Source: Rossellomorea vietnamensis
Lineage (GTDB): Bacteria > Bacillota > Bacilli > Bacillales > Bacillaceae_B
Direction: 5' to 3'
DNA length: 64,000 nucleotides
Assembly (NCBI RefSeq): GCF_008180615.1
Contig: NZ_VTEH01000014.1
Coordinates: 80,745 to 144,744, forward strand
Shown here: positions 34,586 through 43,320 of the stretch, piece after piece
How positions within the stretch are numbered: position 1 is the first letter of the stretch
Layout of the letters: each line of letters begins with the position of its first letter
Translations under genes and position numbers: made by a program
The notes under the pieces: model-generated
Told to the model about the DNA's origin: nothing
The model's input: only the letters and a program-made list of their open reading frames with translations
Databases searched by the model: none

Positions 34586-35110
34586 ATGAAACAAACTGAA
34601 ATAGCAACATTTGCAGGCGGCTGCTTCTGGTGTATGGTGAAACCTTTTGACCAGCTTCCCGGAATACAAGCAGTCGTTTCCGGTTATTCCGGCGGTCATG
34701 TAATAGATCCTTCATATGAAGATGTCAAAAGGGGAGACAGCGGTCACTATGAGGTTGTTCAGATCACCTTTGATCCTGCATTATTTCCATACAAACAGCT
34801 TCTTGATTTATATTGGCCGCAAATAGATCCTACCGATGACGGAGGACAATTTCAAGATCGAGGAGAATCTTATCGCACCGCCATCTTTTATCATAATGAG
34901 CAGCAGCGTCAAATGGCAGAGGAATCAAAAAGAGAAGTTGAACAAAGCGGACGCTTCAAGAAGCCGATTGTTACTAAAATCCTCCCTTCTGCACCATTTT
35001 ATCCTGCTGAAGATTACCATCAGGATTTTTACAAAAAGAATCCTAAAGAGTATAAAGAAGACCGCGCTCAGTCCGGCCGAGATGAATTTATTGAGTCGAA
35101 CTGGAAATAA
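34586..35110 (+). CDS. msrA: Peptide methionine (S)-S-oxide reductase
   Basis: A 174-residue repair enzyme reducing methionine-S-sulfoxide in proteins. The GCFWC motif (C13 nucleophile, C16) is exact, and GYSGG, YEDVKRGDSGHYEVV and DPTDDGGQFQDRGESYRT are all conserved family segments. No MsrB domain is fused and no msrB gene follows. It lies in an oxidative-stress neighbourhood with katA 0.4 kb away. The ribosome site (GGGAG) is rather far, about 12 nt, from the ATG. A strong terminator follows. Confidence 0.95.
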   Translation: MKQTEIATFAGGCFWCMVKPFDQLPGIQAVVSGYSGGHVIDPSYEDVKRGDSGHYEVVQITFDPALFPYKQLLDLYWPQIDPTDDGGQFQDRGESYRTAIFYHNEQQRQMAEESKREVEQSGRFKKPIVTKILPSAPFYPAEDYHQDFYKKNPKEYKEDRAQSGRDEFIESNWK

Positions 35111-35129
35111 TATCTATATATTTTTAAAA

Positions 35130-35162
35130 AAGAGGGAGAAGCTCAGGCTTACTCCCTCTTTT
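35130..35162 (+). terminator. Intrinsic terminator after msrA
   Basis: AAGAGGGAG pairs with CTCCCTCTT, followed by TT. Confidence 0.8.
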
Positions 35163-35270
35163 CCTGTTTTCATTGACACGCCTTCCGAACTTGTCTCTTC
35201 TCTACTGACCAGAAACCTTGAGTTGAGAGAGAAAATGAGGGTCATACTAAAAAACAAGGGGTGATGTCAA

Positions 35271-35456
35271 ATGAAGAAAAATCAGCCGTTTGAAAAAGAG
35301 GGAGATCAGCGTGCGGGTGCTTATGCAGGTCATGGTGCTTACTTGGATGTAAATGAACCTTATCCAGGGGACTCAGTAAATGAGCACCAGGACCTCGAGT
35401 TTGCCAATGAAATCATTGGCAGGGAAGAAATCAAACAGCAAAACGACAACCTTTAA
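35271..35456 (+). CDS. Small acidic protein of unknown function (61 aa)
   Basis: No family was recognised. The protein is hydrophilic and acidic (KKNQPFEKEGDQRAG... EFANEIIGREEIKQQNDNL), with no signal peptide or membrane helix. AAGGGGTGATG precedes the ATG at good spacing. It converges on katA and shares a terminator hairpin with it. Small unstructured proteins of this kind are common among Bacillus spore or stress proteins, but nothing here assigns it to either. Confidence 0.65.
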   Translation: MKKNQPFEKEGDQRAGAYAGHGAYLDVNEPYPGDSVNEHQDLEFANEIIGREEIKQQNDNL

Positions 35457-35463
35457 AATTATG

Positions 35464-35493
35464 AAAAGACCCCCGCTCACCGCGAGGGTCTTT
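35464..35493. terminator. Bidirectional terminator between the 61-aa gene and katA
   Basis: AAAGACCC...GGGTCTTT stem with an inner CGC/GCG pair; T's on the right and A's on the left serve both strands. Confidence 0.8.
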
Positions 35494-35533
35494 CAATTGA
35501 GAATACCGTCATTAAACGAGAATGGTTTTTTAT

Positions 35534-36988
35534 CTATTTTACTTCTTGTGGTATTTGCAGCTGAAGTCCTTCGGCAACTCTTCTTCCATATTCAGGATCG
35601 GCCTTATAGAAATGCCCGATCTGCCTCATTTTGATTTCATCACTTTCAACAGGACTCATCGCTCCGACAACTGTTTCAATCAGGCGGTCTTGTTCTTCGC
35701 TGCTCATCAATCGGAACAGGTCACCTGCTTGAGTGTAATGGTCATTATGATCATAGGAAGTGCTTTCTGCCACCCCAGAGACAGGGAATGCAGTTTGGTT
35801 ATCTTGTGGTGACTCCTGAGGGCCTCCTGCGCTGTTCGGTTCATAATATACTGAACTGCCTCCGTTGCTGTCATAGCGCATTTGTCCGTCACGCTGATAG
35901 TTTCTTACTTCATTTTTCGGCCTGTTGATGGGAAGGGTGTTATGATTTGCTCCTACACGATAACGGTGAGCATCGCTGTAAGCAAAGATTCTTCCTTGCA
36001 GCATCTTATCAGGTGAAACTTCAATACCTGGTACAAGTGTACCTGGTGAGAATGTGGCCTGCTCCACTTCGGCAAAATAGTTTTCCGGATTTCGGTTCAG
36101 GACCATACGCCCCAATTCGATTAATGGATAATCCTTATGAGACCACACTTTGGTTACGTCAAATGGGTCAAAACGGTACGTGTCTGCATCTTCAAGCGGC
36201 ATAATCTGCACATACAGCTTCCAGGCAGGAAAATCTCCCTGCTCTATGCTGTTGAATAAATCTTCCGTGTGATAATCAGGGTTAGCCCCCGCTATTTTCG
36301 CCGCCACTTCATTCGTTATATTTTTTACACCCTGCTCGGATTTAAAGTGATATTTCACCCATACTGCTTCACCTTCTTTATTTACCCATTTGAAGGTATG
36401 GCTTCCGTAGCCGTTCATGTGGCGAAGGGTCGCCGGAATCCCGCGGTCACCCATCAAATATGTAACCTGGTGAAGAGATTCAGGAGAAAGTGACCAGAAA
36501 TCCCATACTGCATTAGGGTTCTTCAAATGAGTCTGCGGATGGCGTTTCTGTGTATGAATGAAATCTGGAAATTTAATTGCATCACGTATGAAAAAAATCG
36601 GCGTATTATTACCAACCAGGTCGTAATTCCCCTCTTCTGTATAAAACTTAACAGAGAATCCACGAGGGTCGCGTACAGTATCGGCAGAGCCATTTTCACC
36701 TGCTACCGTAGAAAATCTTATAAACATCGGCGTTTGCTTGCCTTTCTCAGACAGAAACGCTGCTTTCGTGTACTTACTAAGATCATTGGTCACTTCAAAG
36801 TACCCATGGGCTCCAGTCCCTTTGGCATGAACGACACGCTCAGGTACACGTTCCCGGTTAAAATGCGCAAGTTTCTCAAGCAAATGAACATCTTGAATCA
36901 ATGTTGGTCCGCGAGAACCAGCCGTCATAGAATTTTGGTTATCACCAACAGGGGCGCCCCAGCTGGTTGTTAATTTATTGTTTGTCAA
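35534..36988 (-). CDS. katA: Monofunctional haem catalase
   Basis: A 484-residue clade-3 type catalase, highly similar to B. subtilis vegetative KatA from the start ([19 protein letters not shown]) onward. The distal haem histidine lies in [12 protein letters not shown], the catalytic asparagine in [14 protein letters not shown], and the proximal tyrosine in [14 protein letters not shown]. It breaks hydrogen peroxide to water and oxygen. TTG at 36988 is preferred (GAGGTG 7 nt upstream, matches the KatA start); an ATG two codons earlier overlaps that site. Two Per-box-like sites upstream indicate PerR control. Confidence 0.95.
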   Translation of the reverse strand: MTNNKLTTSWGAPVGDNQNSMTAGSRGPTLIQDVHLLEKLAHFNRERVPERVVHAKGTGAHGYFEVTNDLSKYTKAAFLSEKGKQTPMFIRFSTVAGENGSADTVRDPRGFSVKFYTEEGNYDLVGNNTPIFFIRDAIKFPDFIHTQKRHPQTHLKNPNAVWDFWSLSPESLHQVTYLMGDRGIPATLRHMNGYGSHTFKWVNKEGEAVWVKYHFKSEQGVKNITNEVAAKIAGANPDYHTEDLFNSIEQGDFPAWKLYVQIMPLEDADTYRFDPFDVTKVWSHKDYPLIELGRMVLNRNPENYFAEVEQATFSPGTLVPGIEVSPDKMLQGRIFAYSDAHRYRVGANHNTLPINRPKNEVRNYQRDGQMRYDSNGGSSVYYEPNSAGGPQESPQDNQTAFPVSGVAESTSYDHNDHYTQAGDLFRLMSSEEQDRLIETVVGAMSPVESDEIKMRQIGHFYKADPEYGRRVAEGLQLQIPQEVK

Positions 36989-37015
36989 TTTCATTCACCT
37001 CTTGTTTTTTATAGA

Positions 37016-37030
37016 TGATAATGATTACAA
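37016..37030. promoter_or_regulatory. Per box 1 (katA-proximal)
   Basis: TGATAATGATTACAA differs from the Per box TTATAATnATTATAA at two positions; 28 bp before the katA start. Confidence 0.65.
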
Positions 37031-37069
37031 TCTAATAATAACATCAATCAATTTAAAATCAATACTTTT

Positions 37070-37084
37070 TTATAATTATTATAA
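37070..37084. promoter_or_regulatory. Per box 2 (perfect)
   Basis: TTATAATTATTATAA is an exact match to the PerR consensus, 82 bp before katA. A second site 54 bp closer suggests cooperative repression. Confidence 0.85.
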
Positions 37085-37123
37085 ATAAAAATTGATTTTA
37101 ACCTGAAATCATCCTTTTAATTA

Positions 37124-37309
37124 GGCTCTTTTCGTAATCTTTGTTGCTATTTTAAATGAAGCGAAAATAATGCCATAAACGATCGATAATATCCTGGTAA
37201 ACAATTAAGAAAAGAGCTAATTTTCCTGTTTAGAGAGAAAAACTCCGATTACAGGGAAAATCCAGCACTTGAAATTTCTCCGAAAGCAGCAATTTATGAT
37301 AAAACAGCC
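37124..37309. mobile_element. MITE-like element, full-length copy (186 bp)
   Basis: Left end GGCTCTTTTCGTAATCTTTG, right end complement of GGCTGTTTTATCATAAATTG. The interior contains the family's AGAAAAGAGCTAATTTT segment. Flanking 8-mers match only 5 of 8, so the copy is old. Confidence 0.75.
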
Positions 37310-37587
37310 TTTTATAGACTATATGAACGTTTGTACTTTATTTAGAAGTAAAGTTTTGATATAAAGGCCCCCGAACATAAGCACAACAATCATTTTGGAT
37401 CAATCGGTACCTTAAAAAGAATGCTTATTCATGCATGTGTTAATCTATTTTTCTCACATGAAGATCTCTACCAGCGGGCGATATGCTCAGACCCAATCAG
37501 ATGTACGAAGAATGAAATTAAAAAGACCCGGCAATTTACCAGGTCACTGAAAAAGTCCAACGAAGACTTAAAATCACAGAATCTTAC

Positions 37588-37910
37588 CTTTTTCGCTTGG
37601 GGTATTATGAAAGAGAGTTGGTTTTCGTTCAAGGTACCCGGCTTCGCAGGACGGGCACCTGATAGAGTAGACAAAATAGCGAGAGCGGCCTGTTATTTTC
37701 TTAATTAAGTCCCAAGCGGAAAAAATAAAGGAAGTTTTTTCCCTTAACTGCAAATCCCAGTTCATATTGGGATTAATAAAGGAAGTTTTTTCCCTTATAT
37801 GATGAAACAGAACATTTTTTCTAGTGTATTAGGTTATATAAGGGAAATTTATTCCCCTATCTTTAGCTTTTTTAATGTTTTTTAGAAAATAAGGGAACTT
37901 TTTTCCTCTA
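37588..37910. repeat. Four-palindrome cassette, copy P3 (AAGGGAA type)
   Basis: Four palindromes TAA(A/G)GGAA-N5-TTCC(C/T)(C/T)TA lie at 37726-37746, 37777-37797, 37839-37859 and 37890-37910. Their centres are spaced 51, 62 and 51 bp. The left flank (TTTTTCGCTTGGGGTATTATG at about 37588-37610) is homologous to the left part of P1. The stretch 37031-38193 contains no gene; a fragment of the GC-rich repeat lies at 38009-38027. Confidence 0.75.
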
Positions 37911-38193
37911 ATTACTATCCGAAATACTGATCACAGTTATAGGTGCCACCGGTCACTGCGCTGAATCAGCATCTTTCCCTCGACTAGTTGAAGAAGGACC
38001 CTTCCAGCCCGACAGGAACATGTTCCAAAAGATTAAAGGATTCTAAAGCTGATTAAGTAAAGAGAGCAGCATATTTAATTTATTGCTTTCAAAAAAGTCA
38101 ACTTTTCTTCCTAATATAGGAAGTGAAGTTGACTTATTCTTTGTTAATAACTTTTCAATGTCCGGCAATTTGTCGAGTCATTTCAATATTATT

Positions 38194-38298
38194 TTAATAT
38201 CCTCCGCCGTATGCACCGGCACCTACGACAACTAACAAAATGAACAACACAACGATCAATGCAAATCCTCCTGCATAACCACCTTGACCTTTACTCAA
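38194..38298 (-). CDS. YjcZ-type tiny membrane sporulation peptide (34 aa)
   Basis: From TTG 38298: SKGQGGYAGGFALIVVLFIL, then LVVVGAGAYGGGY. The Gly-rich start, a single transmembrane helix and a Gly/Tyr end are the signature of the YjcZ/SscA family of very small Bacillus spore-associated proteins. AAGGAGGT lies 6 nt before the TTG. It stands alone, on the opposite strand to the downstream exporter. Confidence 0.85.
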   Translation of the reverse strand: MSKGQGGYAGGFALIVVLFILLVVVGAGAYGGGY

Positions 38299-38457
38299 AT
38301 GGATGACCTCCTTAAAGATAGATTCGTATTTAACATATTCAGTTGAGAATAATCGGTGCGGGCTAGCCCCTAAACCCTTCTATAAAGGAAAAATTCTCAC
38401 CCCATAATTACTACATTATGGTAATATATATACAGATAAATCAGAGGAGGAATAAAC

Positions 38458-38511
38458 ATGTCAAAAACATTTACTGCAGTTCAAACCCGCCAAGGAGGAG
38501 TGAACGGTTAA
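38458..38511 (+). CDS. Candidate 17-codon leader peptide upstream of the MFS exporter
   Basis: MSKTFTAVQTRQGGVNG, starting after GAGGAGG with 7-nt spacing. The ORF itself contains a second strong ribosome-like site (CAAGGAGGAG, 38491-38500) near its end. Downstream RNA can form nested stems: TGCTGTCAA/TTAACAGCA (38515-38523 with 38578-38586, one mismatch) enclosing CCGGAT/ATCCGG (38536-38541 with 38567-38572). Short leader plus nested stems before an exporter gene resembles translational or transcriptional attenuation control of resistance genes. It could alternatively be a small functional peptide. Confidence 0.55.
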   Translation: MSKTFTAVQTRQGGVNG

Positions 38512-38514
38512 TTC

Positions 38515-38586
38515 TGCTGTCAACATACGGTTGTCCCGGATACTTAACGGACATTTTATCCAAAAAATCCGGACTGATTAACAGCA
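38515..38586 (+). promoter_or_regulatory. Nested stem structure between leader ORF and exporter gene
   Basis: Outer stem 38515-38523/38578-38586, inner stem 38536-38541/38567-38572. The ribosome site of the exporter (ACAGGAG, about 38622-38628) is not inside these stems. Any control may therefore act on transcription elongation or through an alternative fold not seen here. Confidence 0.45.
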
Positions 38587-38637
38587 CACTCCTGCCTTCT
38601 ATTTAAAAACTTTTAATAGAAACAGGAGAATGTTAAA

Positions 38638-39861
38638 TTGAAAAAACAAACGATTGCATCACATAATATCCGCGCTTTATTCTGGGTTCAGTTTTTTGGC
38701 ACCATCAGCTTTCTGCAGCCGGTCATCACTCTTTTTTATATGGAAAGAGGATTAAATTCTTCCGATATCCTGATTGTACTCATGTTTTGGAGCGGAGCAG
38801 TTCTGCTCGGAGAAGTGCCGACCGGTATTTTCGCAGACCGGTTCGGAGCCAAAGCATCTTTCATAACAGGGACGATTTTGAAGTTCTTGAGCATCGCCAT
38901 GCTGCTCTTCGCTTATGAACCTTGGATGTTCTTTCTTTATAGTGCTTTAAATGGATTTTCGGTAACATTCTTTTCTGGTGCTGATGAAGCGCTCATCTAT
39001 GATTCTCTAAAGGAGAGTAAAGAAAATGACTTCATGGACAGGGCCATGGGAAAAATTCAGTCTGCAGGATTCATTTCTTCTATCTTTGCCGTTCTTTTTG
39101 GGTCATATCTTGCGAAAGATCTCCAGGATGACCAATTTCAGTTTTTGATCCTGCTGTCCCTGGCTTTTCATGTAGTCGAAATTATTTTTGTCATGACCGT
39201 CAAAAATCCTAAGACTGAAACTTCGTATAGGGAGAATCCTTTTTCTCAAGTTAAACAAGGATTGACTGTAATTCGGAAGGCACCGCAGCTTTTGATAATG
39301 TTCCTGAATGTCACACTGGTATTTATTCCAGCAGGGGCAGTCTATGGGTACTTTGATCAGCCGCTGATGACGGATGCCGGACTTCCCGTTTATTTGCTGG
39401 GTGTTATGTATGCTTGTTCCGCTTTACTAGGTTTCTTCGCATCCAATTCGATTGGATGGCTGACTGGAAAGTTCTCAAGGATTATTCTTATGCATGCGAC
39501 CGGTCTTTTCGCTGTGGCAGGATTGCTGATCTCTGCCCTGCTGTCCGAGACGCTTTGGGTCGTACTCGGTGCTTTCTTCCTTTTAAGGTATGTCAGGGCG
39601 ATCCGATATCCTATATACTCTCAGCTCAGCAACGACCTTATTCCTTCAGGCATCAGGGCAACGACGATTTCTCTGCTCTCGATTGTTGATTCTGCACTTG
39701 ACCTGCTTGTCTTTGGAATCCTGTCTTATGTGGCACTGAGTGGATTTGAAGCCGTGCTTTATGGGTCTGCTGCTATAGCGCTGATCGGGACGCTGCTGCC
39801 TATAAAAAAAGTGAAACGGCAAGATTCAAAGGCAGCATTGTCTGCATTAAAGAATGATTGA
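38638..39861 (+). CDS. MFS exporter, probable drug efflux
   Basis: A 407-residue transporter with 12 hydrophobic segments. The loop 2-3 motif GEVPTGIFADRFGAK matches MFS motif A, and a second copy-like segment (NSIGWLTGKFS) begins the second half. The overall type resembles MFS proteins for drugs or small molecules (FFSGADEALIYDSL is a common feature of this subgroup). The start is TTG at 38638 with ACAGGAG 9 nt upstream. A 17-codon leader and nested stems precede it, suggesting inducible expression. It is followed by a strong terminator. The substrate is unknown. Confidence 0.85.
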   Translation: MKKQTIASHNIRALFWVQFFGTISFLQPVITLFYMERGLNSSDILIVLMFWSGAVLLGEVPTGIFADRFGAKASFITGTILKFLSIAMLLFAYEPWMFFLYSALNGFSVTFFSGADEALIYDSLKESKENDFMDRAMGKIQSAGFISSIFAVLFGSYLAKDLQDDQFQFLILLSLAFHVVEIIFVMTVKNPKTETSYRENPFSQVKQGLTVIRKAPQLLIMFLNVTLVFIPAGAVYGYFDQPLMTDAGLPVYLLGVMYACSALLGFFASNSIGWLTGKFSRIILMHATGLFAVAGLLISALLSETLWVVLGAFFLLRYVRAIRYPIYSQLSNDLIPSGIRATTISLLSIVDSALDLLVFGILSYVALSGFEAVLYGSAAIALIGTLLPIKKVKRQDSKAALSALKND

Positions 39862-39866
39862 ATGAG

Positions 39867-39896
39867 AAAAGAAGCCATTGATTTGGCTTCTTTTTT
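39867..39896 (+). terminator. Intrinsic terminator after the MFS exporter
   Basis: AAAAGAAGCCA pairs with TGGCTTCTTTT, followed by TT. Confidence 0.85.
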
Positions 39897-39954
39897 ATAA
39901 TTTGCCTAGAATCCAATAGAGCCTGTGTAAATGACCGGTACGGACCATCATACT

Positions 39955-40066
39955 CTCTATTTCTCTTCTCGTTGGGCCGCATTTCCCTCTTGCGGGCATC
40001 TTCCTCTCTATTTTCTTTTCTCATTAGGCCGCAAACTGGCCCACAATAACCTGCTCATTGGACCGC
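39955..40066. repeat. Pyrimidine-rich direct repeats ending in GGCCGC
   Basis: CTCTATTTCTCTTCTCGTTG + GGCCGC (39955-39980) recurs as CTCTATTTTCTTTTCTCATT + AGGCCGC (40006-40032); a shorter form CTCATTGGACCGC is at 40054-40066. The first two are 52 bp apart. Between two convergent genes; no function seen. Confidence 0.6.
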
Positions 40067-40165
40067 TTCCATTCTTACAGCCAGACTTATCTCATCAGCT
40101 CTCGGCTAACGGAACAAATGAAGAAAAAGATTAGAAACGTCAAAACTTATTATCAAACTGAATCT

Positions 40166-40198
40166 AAAAATGGCGCAAAGGCTTTTCGCCCCTGCGCA
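40166..40198 (-). terminator. Intrinsic terminator after cvfB
   Basis: On the minus strand GCGCAGGGGC pairs with GCCTTTGCGC around GAAAA, followed by CATTTTTAG. Confidence 0.75.
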
Positions 40199-40206
40199 TA
40201 CTCTTA

Positions 40207-41067
40207 TTACTTTTTATAATAGGTCCATCCTTCTTCCTGGTAGACCCTTCCTTCTTTCATCAGCTTACCCATCGCTCTTTTAAAAGAAGCTTTACTCAAA
40301 CCCAGCTTTTCCTTGATTTCTTCAGGCAGGCTTTTATCCCATAAAGGCATCGAGCCGCCTCTGCTGTCCATATAGTCTGTGATGATGTCTGCATCTTCGC
40401 CCATTTTATCTTGTTTCAATGGAAGGAAGGAAACATTGAGGCTGCCATCATCTTTAACATCTATAACACGGCCTTCAACCAATTCACCCAGTCTCGGCTC
40501 TTCTCTTCTTTCGTTTTCGTGGACAAAGCAGCGGTATCCCTGCTCAGTAAGAAAGAACGTCCCTACTTTCAGCAGACGGTACACGCGCCCTTTTACAGTT
40601 GCTTTCAACATTTCTTGTGATGCCCGCCTTGCGATTTGCCCGATAATATTTTCAGTTGCCAACTTTCCATATAATCGTCCGTTTTTGTCTGGTTTCAGTG
40701 ACAAATAAAGCTGATCTCCCGGCGCAGGCCATAAATCCTCGTAGATGGGAAGATCATCGGATGATACAAGGATATCCTTCATCAAGCCGATATTCACAAA
40801 TACTCCCAGTCCCGAATTAACGTCCACTACTTCTGTCCAGCCATAAGAGCCGATTTGTATCTTAGGTATATGCATTGTAGCAGTCAGCCTGACTTCTTTG
40901 TCATGAAAGAGAAAAACTTTCACTTCATCCTCCACTTCAATTTCTCCATCAACCTGACTATGATGAAGCAGAACATCTTCCTCTCCATTTGTCAAAAAAT
41001 ACCCAAAATCAACTTCTCTATCTACCGTTAAAACCTGGACTGTTCCAGCTTCCAATTCTCTGAACAT
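40207..41067 (-). CDS. cvfB: CvfB-family S1-domain RNA-binding protein (YitL)
   Basis: A 286-residue protein of tandem OB/S1-like domains followed by a winged-helix C-terminus (LGLSKASFKRAMGKLMKEGR... WTYYKK). The S1-like repeats include GWTEVVDVNSGLGVFVNIG and LGELVEGRVIDVKDDGSLNVSF. In Staphylococcus aureus, CvfB affects virulence gene expression and binds RNA; YitL is the B. subtilis equivalent. AGGAGG lies about 8 nt before the ATG. The gene is monocistronic and ends in a terminator. Confidence 0.9.
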   Translation of the reverse strand: MFRELEAGTVQVLTVDREVDFGYFLTNGEEDVLLHHSQVDGEIEVEDEVKVFLFHDKEVRLTATMHIPKIQIGSYGWTEVVDVNSGLGVFVNIGLMKDILVSSDDLPIYEDLWPAPGDQLYLSLKPDKNGRLYGKLATENIIGQIARRASQEMLKATVKGRVYRLLKVGTFFLTEQGYRCFVHENERREEPRLGELVEGRVIDVKDDGSLNVSFLPLKQDKMGEDADIITDYMDSRGGSMPLWDKSLPEEIKEKLGLSKASFKRAMGKLMKEGRVYQEEGWTYYKK

Positions 41068-41246
41068 TACCTATTCCTCCTATATAACCTGTTCTTTACT
41101 TTTATCTTTACCCAATGGTTTTTACCTAACTCTGTTTTTGCAGATAAAAAGCACTTAGCTCCGTTTCTATTCGTTTCAATCGATGTGGATTGATACCCAG
41201 CCTCATGAAACACTCTAAATGAAAAGCATAGTCACTCATTATCAAA

Positions 41247-41410
41247 GACTGTTTTCTCATACCTTGCTGCTTTCAGAAATATCCCAAAGTGCCATTTCCC
41301 CTTTAAAACTGGAGTGTTCTCTATAAACAGGGAGAGCAGCTTTTCCTTTCTCGTTTAACAGGTGTTCTGCACAATTATGGGATGATAGTTTTTGATTTTT
41401 ATAAAACAGC
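41247..41410. mobile_element. MITE-like element, diverged copy
   Basis: Left end GACTGTTTTCTCATACCTTG, interior GGGAGAGCAGCTTTTCC, right end near ATAAAACAGC. No target duplication. Overlaps a 61-codon frame (41355-41540, minus) that I do not accept as a gene. Nothing else in 41068-41640. Confidence 0.55.
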
Positions 41411-41640
41411 ATAAAAATTTCACTGAAAAAAATATACCAAAAACTCCGATGAAGGCACGGCCGCCACCATCTATAATAAAAAAGCTGACATCATTATCCT
41501 CAATGTATACGTCCGGTTCCAAGAGGCTGAACTTTTTCATACAAAGAGCCCTATCGATACAACATTTTTTTCCACAGACTAAATAGATGTTCCTCTTCTT
41601 TCACAACTTCCTGCCGCGCAGAGTTTTAAGGGATTTCCTT

Positions 41641-42870
41641 TTACATGGCATGGTAGTTCCGTATTTCTTTATCTTTAGGCAGGAGCCACGTCAACACTCC
41701 AACAAGCGGGAGAAAGCTGCAGAGAATCATGACAAAGCGGATACTGTATAAATCAGCCAGGCTGCCGAATAGGACAGACCCTACTGCGCCCATTCCAAAG
41801 GCCAGTCCGACCGTCAATCCTGATACCATGCCTATCTTCTGAGGAAGCAGTTCCTGTGCATAAACAACAGTAACACTGAAGCTTGAGGAAAGGATGAATC
41901 CAATCAGGAAAAAGACCGGTATAACAACGTCCAACGGCAAGTACGGTAAAAGGAGTGTCAATGGTGCAGAGCCAAGCATTGACAGAAAAATGATGTTTCT
42001 CTTGCCAAACTTGTCTGCCAGAGGTCCTCCGAAGAACGTTCCCAATACTCCAGCAAACATAAAGGTGAAGATATACAGCTGCGCCTCCCTTATGGTAAGC
42101 CCATAATCTTCTATCAGATAAAATTGATAGTAATTCGATATCCCTGCACCATACCATGATCTTGCGAATACAAGGAAGACAACCAGAAGCATGGCTATCT
42201 TAATTTTTTTATGTATCCCATTATAGGCTTTCTTCTTCTGATTCTGTCTTTTCTTGCTAAACACGTCTTCGCCAGCCAGCCTTTTCTTATACCATTGAGA
42301 CACCCGGACGAGCACAATGATGCCGATTCCTGCCGCCAAGGTGAACAACAAGGCACCTTCTTGGCCTAAAGGCACAAAAATGAAGGCAGTTATAATGGGA
42401 GCCAGTGACTGGCCTGTATTTCCCCCTACCTGATAGATGGACTGTGCCAGTCCTCTTTTATTACCGGCTGCCAGGTAGGCTACCCGTGATCCTTCTGGGT
42501 GAAATATGGCAGATCCGAATCCAATGAACAACACGGATAATAGGAGAAAAATGAAATTGTTAGATAAAGCAAATCCGATTAATCCTAAGAGACTCGACAC
42601 CATGCCAAGAGGAAGCAGAAAAGGACGGGATTTGATATCGGCATAATATCCAAACACAGGCTGAAGAAGGGAAGAAGTCATATTTAAAGCAAAAGCAATC
42701 CAGCCAATTTGTGTGTAACTCAACCCTAGTGATCTTTCTACAATTGGAAACATGGCAGGAACAACGGCCTGCAATGTATCATTGATAAAATGGCCAGAAC
42801 TGATTGCCAGCAGGACTCCATACATAGTGGCCGTTCGCCTTGTTTCTTCTTTGCTTAGAGTTTGCCCCAC
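41641..42870 (-). CDS. MFS exporter, fosmidomycin-resistance (Fsr) type
   Basis: A 409-residue, 12-helix transporter. The N-terminal SSGHFINDTLQAVVPAMFP and FHPEGSRVAYLAAGNKRG segments are diagnostic of the Fsr branch of the MFS, which exports fosmidomycin and other compounds in E. coli. MFS motif A-like GGPLADKFGKRN begins the second half. I chose GTG 42870 (GGAG 9 nt upstream); a TTG three codons earlier directly abuts that site. Single gene on the minus strand, with no clear terminator. Confidence 0.85.
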   Translation of the reverse strand: MGQTLSKEETRRTATMYGVLLAISSGHFINDTLQAVVPAMFPIVERSLGLSYTQIGWIAFALNMTSSLLQPVFGYYADIKSRPFLLPLGMVSSLLGLIGFALSNNFIFLLLSVLFIGFGSAIFHPEGSRVAYLAAGNKRGLAQSIYQVGGNTGQSLAPIITAFIFVPLGQEGALLFTLAAGIGIIVLVRVSQWYKKRLAGEDVFSKKRQNQKKKAYNGIHKKIKIAMLLVVFLVFARSWYGAGISNYYQFYLIEDYGLTIREAQLYIFTFMFAGVLGTFFGGPLADKFGKRNIIFLSMLGSAPLTLLLPYLPLDVVIPVFFLIGFILSSSFSVTVVYAQELLPQKIGMVSGLTVGLAFGMGAVGSVLFGSLADLYSIRFVMILCSFLPLVGVLTWLLPKDKEIRNYHAM

Positions 42871-42979
42871 TAGATTCAACTCCTGTCAAAAGTTTAAAAG
42901 TCTTCAATCTTTGATAGTCAACCTTTCAAGTATATCTTAATTATGATGAATAGAAAATAATAACATGTTGTTTTGACAA

Positions 42980-43076
42980 GGCTCTTTTCATAAACTTTGC
43001 TGCTATTCTATATAAATTTCAAAATCAATAACTATAATTGAGCAGAAATACCTTGTAAAGCATCATGAAAAACAGC
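42980..43076. mobile_element. MITE-like element, internally deleted copy (~97 bp)
   Basis: Left end GGCTCTTTTCATAAACTTTG, right end CATGAAAAACAGC. Flanks TTTGACAA and TTTACAAA are similar but shifted. The rest of 42880-43287 holds no gene. Confidence 0.5.
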
Positions 43077-43287
43077 TTTACAAAAAAAGGTCAACTGTTC
43101 CTAACAAATAGACGGAACTCCATTGCTCTTGCTTAAAGAGCAGTAAGATTAATTAGGTTTAAAACACAACACCAACTAAAAAGACCCTTAAAATCAGGTT
43201 CAATCAAAATTGAAACTAACCATTTTAGTGAGCGATTTAGCCAAAGAAGAGGTTTTAGTGATAGAGAAAATTTTGAGTGTTAAGACA

Positions 43288-43320
43288 TAAAAAAAACTGG
43301 TGACAGGTTTCCCCGTCACA
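43288..43320 (-). terminator. Intrinsic terminator after the rsbR-like gene
   Basis: On the minus strand GTGACGGGGAAACCTGTCAC forms the stem-loop, followed by CAGTTTTTTTT. Confidence 0.85.

Noticed and set aside
38418..38606. 62-codon frame overlapping the 17-codon leader
   Set aside because: Its start lacks a ribosome site; the AGGAGG present is placed for the leader ATG at 38458 in another frame.
41355..41540. 61-codon minus-strand frame with a hydrophobic middle
   Set aside because: Weak ribosome site, ends inside a MITE-like copy, no family resemblance.
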